From a virus, in the IMG/VR virus record IMGVR_UViG_3300046660_000488, positions 514,293-578,292 of that record: DNA of 64,000 bases. The stretch is one strand, 5' to 3'. Position 1 is the stretch's first letter. Each line of letters opens with the position of its first letter. Made by a program: the position numbers and the translations under genes. Positions 54,203 to 60,963 of this stretch are shown one piece after another. Below the pieces are notes generated by a model. That model was not told the DNA's origin and did not search any database. It saw nothing but the letters and a program-made list of their open reading frames with translations.

Positions 54203-54299
54203 GAATGGTTCTCCGTGCTGTTCCGATGACCTCAAGCTACCACAATATTTTCAATTTGCAAGTGGAAATGTTGAATCAGAAGAGAAAAGATCGCCAGCA

Positions 54300-54305
54300 T
54301 AAATA
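54300..54305 (+). promoter_or_regulatory. late promoter TAAATA
   Basis: CATAAATA, predicted start about 54311, leader 30 bases with TTGGAG before the ATG at 54341. Confidence 0.65.
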
Positions 54306-54340
54306 CAACACACAGACTGTGTTGGCTGCTTGGAGTAATC

Positions 54341-54628
54341 ATGGCTATCCGCGAGATTCGCGAACGAGCAATTCAGAAGCTCAAACCACTGAACGAACGT
54401 ATGGATCGTCAGTATGGGGTGAAGCTCGACCTGAATTCAGATCGCGACCATCTTCGGACGGTTTATGAGCACTACAAAGCTAAGCGTGAAACTATTCGCG
54501 CGAAGCTTGGCGAAGCAGCCGCCATCACAGACCCCGACTATGCCAAGGCCGTCTTCATCAGCGAGGCCGCCCGGCTATTTCTGCGGGAAATTTCGCCGAA
54601 GCGCATCCGCAAGAAAACCAAGAAATAA
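54341..54628 (+). CDS. small basic late protein, 95 aa
   Basis: ATG with GGAG. The start MAIREIRERA holds IRE-R, a possible prohead tag. Helical and very basic, ending KRIRKKTKK. The size, charge and position before a large acidic core-like protein recall the small prohead core proteins of T4, but no sequence link is claimed. Confidence 0.72.
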   Translation: MAIREIRERAIQKLKPLNERMDRQYGVKLDLNSDRDHLRTVYEHYKAKRETIRAKLGEAAAITDPDYAKAVFISEAARLFLREISPKRIRKKTKK

Positions 54629-54639
54629 CAGGAGCCATT

Positions 54640-56166
54640 ATGATTAAGAAGACCGTGAAGGAAACGGCTCAGGCCAAGGGTCTGGCTTTCCTCATCGAAA
54701 GCGAACTGGACAAGGCTGAGGTCGTCATCGCGGCCAAGGGCATCCTGTCCAAGCTGCAAGGCATGGCCGAAGACCTCGCCAAGATCGAGGCCGACGACAT
54801 CATGCCGATCCTCGACAACATGCGTCTGACCTTCGGGCCGGAACTGACCGACAGCTTCAACGACATCACGACGGCGAAAATTCGTCAGACGATGGAAGCT
54901 GTGAAGGGCGCCAAGGAAGCCATCACCCGCGAAGTCGGCCGTCTGGAGAACACGGTCAACGGCGAGCCCACCAACGATCTGGGCATGGGCGACGAAGGCA
55001 TGGGTATGGATGGCGACATGGCTGACGGTAGCTTCGATGCTCCGGAAGACAATGATCTCGACGTTCCGCCGATGCCTGACGCGGCTGACCCGGACGCGGT
55101 TCCGACCGCTGATCTCGCCGCTGGCGGCGAAGAAGGCCCCGACGCCGGTGGTCTGGCCGACGAACTGGACGCTGCTTTCGACAAGGAAGCGACCGCCGGT
55201 GGTGCTGCTGGCCGCGCCCGCAAGGAAAGCGCCATGGTCTCGCGCAACGTCAAGGCTCTTCGCGAATCGAAGAACCCGGACATGCTGATCTACGCTGCGT
55301 TCAAGCGCACGATGAAGGAAAGCCGCAAGATCGTCGAGTCCGCTCGCGCTGTGGCCAAGGCATTCGCCATCGACTTCGATGACGTCGCCACCATCGTGAA
55401 GGAACACGCTGTCAAGGAAAGCAAGACTCGTAAGGACGAGAAGGGCCGCAAGGACAAGAACGACGACCGCTCCGAGGATCGCAAGACCAAGAAGCGCGAA
55501 CGCCCCACGGACATCGACGAAGGCAAGACCTTCAAGGACGAGGAAGGCAAGACGTCGAAGAACAAGGACCGTTCGGAAGACCGCGCCACCAAGAAGCGCG
55601 AGCGTCCGAAGGACATCGACGAAGGCAAGACCTTCAAGGACGAAGACGGCAAGACCGACAAGAACAAGGATCGCTCCGAGGATCGCAAGACCAAGAAGCG
55701 CGAACGTCCTTCGGACCTCGACGAAGCCAAGAAGTCTTTTAAGGCTGGCGGCATCGCGGGTAAGCCGAGCGATGCACCGGTCGAAGAAAGCGTCCTGAAC
55801 CGTTTTCAGCCCCGTAAGGGTCTGAGCGACTTCCGCACCCGTCGCATCGACGTGGTGTCACAGGAAGACGGTACGGCTCGCGCCGTGAAGGATTACAACG
55901 ACCACGTCAATCGCACGATGGAAGTGCCGTATATCTACGCGATGGTGGACGGCGAAGCTCGCCAGTTCAACAGCCATTCCGGCGATCCCTTCATCATCCG
56001 CGTGTCGAAGACGATGCCGGAGCTTGTGAAGCGCTGGAACGGTGAAAACCTCAGCCCGCGTTGGCAGGTGAAAGTCGAGAATGGACAGGGCGTTGTGCCG
56101 CCCGACGTCAAGTCCGGCTTCATCGACGCTCCGGGTTATCGTTTCCTGCCACAACGGCCGCGATAA
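54640..56166 (+). CDS. repeat-containing late protein, probable prohead core component, 508 aa
   Basis: ATG with AGGAG. Domains: helical N-terminus (residues 1-110), an acidic Met/Gly/Asp zone (about 110-190), a helical segment (YAAFKRTMKESRKIVESARA), three tandem copies of a highly charged unit of about 34 residues (KNKDRSEDRKTKKRERP, DIDEGKTFKDEEGKT), and a C-terminal beta-rich domain of about 130 residues. The alternating acid/base repeat resembles scaffold or DNA-organising proteins. Expressed from the 54300 late promoter with its own terminator. Confidence 0.74.
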   Translation: MIKKTVKETAQAKGLAFLIESELDKAEVVIAAKGILSKLQGMAEDLAKIEADDIMPILDNMRLTFGPELTDSFNDITTAKIRQTMEAVKGAKEAITREVGRLENTVNGEPTNDLGMGDEGMGMDGDMADGSFDAPEDNDLDVPPMPDAADPDAVPTADLAAGGEEGPDAGGLADELDAAFDKEATAGGAAGRARKESAMVSRNVKALRESKNPDMLIYAAFKRTMKESRKIVESARAVAKAFAIDFDDVATIVKEHAVKESKTRKDEKGRKDKNDDRSEDRKTKKRERPTDIDEGKTFKDEEGKTSKNKDRSEDRATKKRERPKDIDEGKTFKDEDGKTDKNKDRSEDRKTKKRERPSDLDEAKKSFKAGGIAGKPSDAPVEESVLNRFQPRKGLSDFRTRRIDVVSQEDGTARAVKDYNDHVNRTMEVPYIYAMVDGEARQFNSHSGDPFIIRVSKTMPELVKRWNGENLSPRWQVKVENGQGVVPPDVKSGFIDAPGYRFLPQRPR

Positions 56167-56172
56167 ACAACA

Positions 56173-56202
56173 AAGGGGCCGCTCACCAGCGGCCCCTTCT
56201 TT
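56173..56202 (+). terminator. terminator after 54640 gene
   Basis: AAGGGGCCGCT/AGCGGCCCCTT 11-bp stem, 4-base loop, then CTTTCT. Confidence 0.85.
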
Positions 56203-56220
56203 CTATGAGTGCTGGAACCC

Positions 56221-56580
56221 ATGTACCTATTTGAACTCTTCGACGAACAGTCCTTGGACGTGACAGACAACATCAAGTCGTCGCTGATGGACATCCTGAC
56301 GCCGCTCGTGGCGTCGGAAGTGCCATTTGTCACGTTCAACCAGTTGATCGACAAGATGAACAGCAGCGGTACAGGTCTGTCCATCGACCGCGCTCTGATC
56401 ATGGACCTGCTGGACCCGGATAAGGTCAAGATGGTCAGCAAGATCGAGGGCGACCGCATCTACCTGACGTCGCCGGACGGCGCCGACCGCTCAGTGACGA
56501 AAGACGACGCTGTGAAGGATCAGGAGCACGTCTCGAAGATGGCCACGGACCAAGCGTCCAAGTCCATGGACAGCCTCTAA
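56221..56580 (+). CDS. late protein with LFE tag, 119 aa
   Basis: ATG at 56221 with GGA six bases upstream. MYLFELFDEQS contains LFE-L. The rest is a winged-helix-like fold (FNQLIDKMNSSGTGLSIDRA) and an acidic end. Its own promoter is not evident, so it may be read through the preceding terminator. No family recognised. Confidence 0.68.
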   Translation: MYLFELFDEQSLDVTDNIKSSLMDILTPLVASEVPFVTFNQLIDKMNSSGTGLSIDRALIMDLLDPDKVKMVSKIEGDRIYLTSPDGADRSVTKDDAVKDQEHVSKMATDQASKSMDSL

Positions 56581-57032
56581 TCCAGCACGACGCCTTCGAT
56601 GGCGACGATGACGCCGCGTTCGTTCAAACGCACCACGATCATTTCCGGGCGACGGAAATGCTCCATCACGAAATCCGGTGATTCCGGCGTGATCAGGTCG
56701 GCCTCGTAGGTCCGATCCTCGTCTTCATCCGCCCATACGCGCACCTGCGCGACGAAATCCGGATGCCACTTGCCGTTCACCCGATGAGCCCACAGTTGTC
56801 CGCGCGGATAGTGGAGGTGGCTGCGCTGTTCGACGCCATCGACGAATTCCCGGCCCACCAGATCGTTGAATGTCTCGATGATGTTCTCGTCTTCGATGCG
56901 CTGAAGCGCACGCAGGAGGGCGTCAGCTTCGATGATCTCGACCTCTCCCGACGTGGTTTCCACGGTCGTCGTCGCGTTCTTGATGATCGTGAACAGCGCC
57001 GCAGCCGTGAGGTTCACCGGAAGAAAAGCCAT
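56577..57032 (-). CDS. hypothetical protein, 151 aa
   Basis: ATG at 57032 with GGAGGTG. Acidic, with a helical N-terminal part and a beta-rich C-terminal part (MIVVRLNERGVIVAIEG). Convergent with the gene ending at 56580. No family recognised. Confidence 0.74.
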   Translation of the reverse strand: MAFLPVNLTAAALFTIIKNATTTVETTSGEVEIIEADALLRALQRIEDENIIETFNDLVGREFVDGVEQRSHLHYPRGQLWAHRVNGKWHPDFVAQVRVWADEDEDRTYEADLITPESPDFVMEHFRRPEMIVVRLNERGVIVAIEGVVLD

Positions 57033-57128
57033 CGAAGCACCTCCAAATATTGATCTCAAGTATTCATAGCACAGTTGCTGCGAAAAGCAAGCCAGAAAGA
57101 TATGGCGCTCAATTTTACCGGCGGAGTA

Positions 57129-57138
57129 CGGTTAACCA
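57129..57138. promoter_or_regulatory. palindrome-like site CGGTTAACCA
   Basis: One base off the TSGTWWACSA family, 29 bases before the exonuclease GTG. A GCCATTTCGTG follows, as at 18833. Confidence 0.5.
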
Positions 57139-57166
57139 TTGATTGACCCGTATTGGACGCCATTTC

Positions 57167-57913
57167 GTGATCCCGATTCTGAACGACTTCAAGTACGTAC
57201 GCCTCCAACGCAACACCGCTGACGATGGCATGCGTTTCTACACGTGTCCGGAAACGGGAGCATTTCTTCCCAGCGTCACCACCATCCTTGGCCACACCAA
57301 GGACAAGACCTTCCTGATCGAGTGGAAGAAGCGGATTGGTGAGAAAGAGGCCGACCGCATCCGCGACGAGGCGGGCAAGATCGGCACGCTGATGCACACC
57401 CACCTCGAAAACCACATCCAAGGCAAGCCTCGCCCCGGCGGCAACAACAAAATCCGGGTGCTGGCCGCCGGGCTGGCCGACACCATCATCGAGAAGGGTC
57501 TGTGCAAGGTCTCAGAGGCTTGGGGCTTCGAGGTCCCGCTGTACTTCCCCGGCATGTACGCGGGAACGACCGACCTCGTCGGCATCCACGAAGGCTCCCC
57601 CGCCATCATGGACTACAAGAACTCGCGGAAGATCAAGACCAAGGAGCAGATCGAGGATTACTTCTGCCAGTGTGCCGCCTACGCGCTGGCTCACAATTAC
57701 GCCTTCGGGACCAACGTCGCCAAGGTCGTGATCTTCATGGTGGACCGCGAACGCAACTTCAAGGAATTCGTCATCCAAGGCAACGAGTTCTTCAAATACT
57801 GCGACATCTGGATGAAGCGGATCGACCAATACGCGGCCACGGGCGGCGCGTTGCAGTTCAATCCGGGCGCCAATGTCAACGTCACATGGGTGGAGCCGAA
57901 CACCAGCGAGTAG
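57167..57913 (+). CDS. PD-(D/E)XK exonuclease, MGME1/RecB-like
   Basis: 248 aa from a GTG start. The nuclease core is clear: GTLMHTHLENHIQG (conserved Glu-type helix), YAGTTDLVGIHEGSPAIMDYKNS (Asp and D-x-K) and EDYFCQCAAYALAHN (Gln of motif IV). This layout is that of the mitochondrial MGME1-like and Cas4/RecB-like single-strand exonucleases found in T4-like phages. It probably processes ends or flaps during replication and recombination. Expression linked to the TSGTWWACSA-like site. Confidence 0.85.
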   Translation: MIPILNDFKYVRLQRNTADDGMRFYTCPETGAFLPSVTTILGHTKDKTFLIEWKKRIGEKEADRIRDEAGKIGTLMHTHLENHIQGKPRPGGNNKIRVLAAGLADTIIEKGLCKVSEAWGFEVPLYFPGMYAGTTDLVGIHEGSPAIMDYKNSRKIKTKEQIEDYFCQCAAYALAHNYAFGTNVAKVVIFMVDRERNFKEFVIQGNEFFKYCDIWMKRIDQYAATGGALQFNPGANVNVTWVEPNTSE

Positions 57914-57919
57914 TGGGGC

Positions 57920-57925
57920 TAAATA
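57920..57925 (+). promoter_or_regulatory. late promoter TAAATA
   Basis: GCTAAATA; predicted start about 57931, leader 19 bases to the ATG at 57950. Confidence 0.65.
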
Positions 57926-57949
57926 CAGGGTCAAGTTTTGGATGAACCC

Positions 57950-58543
57950 ATGTACGTTTTGATCAGCAAGTTCCAACTCCGTCGCGGACCAGAGGCTAAG
58001 CTTCCGGGCGCTCCGACTTCTTTGGAACCCCTGCAAATGAGCGCAGGTCTGGATAACGGTGAGGTCGCCATGACCGCCGATACCGGCCGCGTGTTCATCG
58101 GGCACATCCCAGCGCCGGGCGACGTCAACTATCGCCGGGCGGCCTTCCCCTACCAGAACATCGAAGTCCTGACCGAAGCGTCCCCGCGCATCCGCGAACT
58201 GATCAGCGAATTCACCCGCGATCAGGGCACGGATTCGTTCTATCTGCCGCTGCAAATCCAGTCGGACGGCAGTTACGCCGTCCCGACCGGCTATTCCGAT
58301 CCGACCGAAATCCCGAACGAGTGTTCGGCGACGTTCGAGTACCACGCCTTCGACGGCAACGGGAACCCGATGCAGCAAGGCGTCGTCCGAGCGGCCACGG
58401 GACTGGGTGTCTCGGCGACCGAAAAGATCGGAAGCGGCGTCACCTTCACCCTGACCCCCAACGGCTCGGTGACCAACCTAACGATCCTGCCGAACCAAAC
58501 CTGCATCATCTACCTTCGGCGGACCATCATCAACAGTGTCTAA
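57950..58543 (+). CDS. tail-fibre-type structural protein, paralogue of 59003 N-terminus, 197 aa
   Basis: ATG at 57950 (TTG 12 bases earlier is possible). The start ISKFQLRRGPEAKLPG is like the entry strand of many phage tail-fibre domains. The motifs EVLTEASPRIREL and SATFEYHAFDG recur in the protein at 59003 (EVLTEASPRVREL, SATFEYHAFSG), showing a duplication. It likely forms part of the tail-fibre or baseplate complex. Confidence 0.76.
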   Translation: MYVLISKFQLRRGPEAKLPGAPTSLEPLQMSAGLDNGEVAMTADTGRVFIGHIPAPGDVNYRRAAFPYQNIEVLTEASPRIRELISEFTRDQGTDSFYLPLQIQSDGSYAVPTGYSDPTEIPNECSATFEYHAFDGNGNPMQQGVVRAATGLGVSATEKIGSGVTFTLTPNGSVTNLTILPNQTCIIYLRRTIINSV

Positions 58544-59006
58544 AGTTTCGGTGAAAATCATGAACCCCTTCGTACTTGAGCCCAGTGCATTGCTGGCAGA
58601 GTGGAAGAAGCTTCGAGCAGACATGGCAGGCAAGCCTGACGTGGATCAACTGCACATGGTTATGGAATTCTGGTCGATGGCGCCACTCGTGAAGATCGCC
58701 TACGACCCGGAAGGCTTGGACACGTATCCCACTGCTTGGGAAATGATGAACTTCAACGACTGGTGCGAGAATTCCGTCGCAGTCGGCATGGAGTTTACGC
58801 TTCGTCTGGCTGGATGGTCTGCTGATCGACTGCGCGTCGTGATGCTGAAGGACTATGATGCTTCGATCCAGCGTTTGGTGCTCGAAGTCGATGGTAAATA
58901 CTACCTCAATTACGAATACCGTGAGGTGACGGAAATCCCGCAGACGAACCATTCGTCGCTGGAGATTTGGCAGTTCAACGGTCGAAAGTACCAGCGACTG
59001 ACATGA
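58536..59006 (+). CDS. hypothetical late protein, 156 aa
   Basis: GTG start overlapping the previous stop, or ATG at 58560 (148 aa). Helical N-terminal half with LAEWKKLRADMAGKP, then a beta-rich end (LVLEVDGKYYLNYEYREV). It sits between two fibre-type genes, so an adaptor or assembly role is plausible. No family recognised. Confidence 0.72.
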   Translation: MSKVSVKIMNPFVLEPSALLAEWKKLRADMAGKPDVDQLHMVMEFWSMAPLVKIAYDPEGLDTYPTAWEMMNFNDWCENSVAVGMEFTLRLAGWSADRLRVVMLKDYDASIQRLVLEVDGKYYLNYEYREVTEIPQTNHSSLEIWQFNGRKYQRLT

Positions 59007-60826
59007 CCATCACATCCGTCACGAAAATCCAGTTCTTCCCCATGACAGAGGGTGAATTCGCCGCAGCAGATGCTGGTCAGGCGATTTTCCTGACGGATAC
59101 CGCACGCATCGTGGTCGGCGCTGACCCGACCCACGGCAACCCCTACCACATCCGGGCGGCGGACAAGGAAAACCGTTTCCCGTTTGAGGCCATCGAAGTC
59201 CTGACCGAAGCGTCCCCGCGCGTACGCGAGCTTTACGGCCTGAACATCCGCAATACCGATCAGGCCGCCGCGCTGGCGCCGGTCGTCATTCCGGCCGGTG
59301 AGACGGTCCCGGCCGCGTACGCATACGTCTACGGTGGCCAAGCCATCCCGATCAGCTTCACCGGCAACATGTCGGCGACGTTCGAGTACCATGCCTTCTC
59401 GGGTGGCTCGCCAGCACAGACCGGCTTGCTCCGCTTGCTTGGTGGGTCCTCGCCGGTGTTCGCCACCAGCGGTGATGTCGGGACGTCCCTGACGTTCACG
59501 CTGGAGAGCATGGGCGACACCTGCACGATCATGTGCACCAACAACTCGGCCGATCCTGTTCGCCTGATTGTTCGCGCCACCATCATCATTCCGACGCTGA
59601 GCGAAGGCGGTCCGCCAGTCTCGACCGATCAGCCGCCGGTCTGGGGCACGACGGCAGGCCCGCTGGGCGAGTACGACGCTTCGGTCACCATCCAGTTCCA
59701 AGCCTCCGACCCGGAAGGCGAGCCGGTCACGTTCGCCGTATCGAATGGAACCTCCATTCCGAACGGCCTGACCCTGTCGAGTGATGGCCTGATGCTGGGC
59801 ACGGTTGTTCGCACCAGCGTCGAGGTCATCAACCACTTCACCCTGTCGGCCAGCGATGGCGTCAACACGGTCTACCGTGATTTCACCCTGACAGTTCCGG
59901 CCGCCGTGGTGCAGAACTTGCCGCCTGTCTGGCAGTCGCCGACCGCAGGCAATCTGGGATCGTTCACGCAGAACCAGCCGCTGAGCATTGCGCTGTTCGC
60001 GTCAGACCCGGAAGGCCAGAACGTCACCTACGTCTCGGCCTTCACCACGGGCGTCGAGGCCCCCTTCAGTTCGATCATTCCGGGCCTGACCCTAGACCCC
60101 GGCACGGCCACGATCAGCGGCACGCCGACCACGTCGTCTTCGTACAATTTCCGCATTTACGCCAGCGACCCGGCGGGCAACCGCACGTCGCGAGATTTCT
60201 CGCTGACGGTCGGCGCCCAGAACCTGCCCGCTGTCTGGACGACGACGGCCGGTGGCCTTGGATCGTTCGTCGAAGGCTCGGCCGTCTCGGTGCAGGTCAC
60301 GGCGACCGATCCGGAAGGCTTGGTGATCTCGTACTCGTCGCCCGATCTGCCGTCCGGTCTCACCCTCAACGCTTCGACGGGTGCGATTACTGGAACTGCC
60401 CCGGCTGTCAGCGGCACGTCCACCCTCAGCTTCACGGTCAACGCCGTGGACAACAGCGGCGTGCCGGTGGGTCGCCAGTTCTCGATTACGGTGCTCGACA
60501 CCGCGTCCCTGCCGAACTGCCCCTCGACCTATGCCGACATGACCATCACCGGTCGCCTGCTCGGGCAGGAGCCCCACCAGAACCTTCCGGGGTTCGGTTC
60601 TGGCACGGTCTGGGGGACGGCCACCTACGGCTACACCAACGATTCAAACATGTCGGCCGCAGCCGTCCACGCTGGCCTGCTTCAGGTGGGCGAGACGGGG
60701 GTTATCCGCTTCGCCCTAACCAACCCCGTCTACAAGACCAACTACCCTTCCAGCACCGCTCACGGGGTCACGACGACGCCTTGGGAGACCGGTTGGTGCG
60801 GGGTCACGCTGTCGCGCATTTCCTAA
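59003..60826 (+). CDS. tail-fibre adhesin with Ig-like repeats and LCCL domain, 607 aa
   Basis: ATG overlaps the previous stop by four bases. Residues 1-190 are paralogous to the 57950 protein. Then three Ig/cadherin-like repeats of about 100 residues each, marked by PPVWGTTAGPLGEY, PPVWQSPTAGNLGSF and PAVWTTTAGGLGSF, with inner ASDPEG and LTLSSDG segments (He_PIG type). The last about 100 residues match an LCCL domain (FGSGTVWGTATYGYTNDS, AAAVHAGLLQVGETG, two Cys). Such modules bind surface sugars or proteins, so this is probably a host-recognition fibre. Confidence 0.85.
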   Translation: MTITSVTKIQFFPMTEGEFAAADAGQAIFLTDTARIVVGADPTHGNPYHIRAADKENRFPFEAIEVLTEASPRVRELYGLNIRNTDQAAALAPVVIPAGETVPAAYAYVYGGQAIPISFTGNMSATFEYHAFSGGSPAQTGLLRLLGGSSPVFATSGDVGTSLTFTLESMGDTCTIMCTNNSADPVRLIVRATIIIPTLSEGGPPVSTDQPPVWGTTAGPLGEYDASVTIQFQASDPEGEPVTFAVSNGTSIPNGLTLSSDGLMLGTVVRTSVEVINHFTLSASDGVNTVYRDFTLTVPAAVVQNLPPVWQSPTAGNLGSFTQNQPLSIALFASDPEGQNVTYVSAFTTGVEAPFSSIIPGLTLDPGTATISGTPTTSSSYNFRIYASDPAGNRTSRDFSLTVGAQNLPAVWTTTAGGLGSFVEGSAVSVQVTATDPEGLVISYSSPDLPSGLTLNASTGAITGTAPAVSGTSTLSFTVNAVDNSGVPVGRQFSITVLDTASLPNCPSTYADMTITGRLLGQEPHQNLPGFGSGTVWGTATYGYTNDSNMSAAAVHAGLLQVGETGVIRFALTNPVYKTNYPSSTAHGVTTTPWETGWCGVTLSRIS

Positions 60827-60834
60827 GCCGGTTC

Positions 60835-60844
60835 TCGTTTACCA
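60835..60844. promoter_or_regulatory. palindromic control site TCGTTTACCA
   Basis: TSGTWWACSA-type site 119 bases before nrdA, close to TTGACG (about 60855). Confidence 0.45.
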
Positions 60845-60926
60845 GTTTAGAAATTGACGAAAAATCGTCTGAAAATCTACGATCTGAAAATAGGTTCTGA
60901 AGGGCTTTAACGAGTTTCCAAGGGGC

Positions 60927-60932
60927 TAAATA
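60927..60932 (+). promoter_or_regulatory. TAAATA before nrdA
   Basis: GCTAAATA, predicted start about 60938, leader 26 bases. Ribonucleotide reductase under a late-type element would be unusual. Confidence 0.5.
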
Positions 60933-60963
60933 CCTCTCCCTCAGATCAGATTTAGGACATCAT

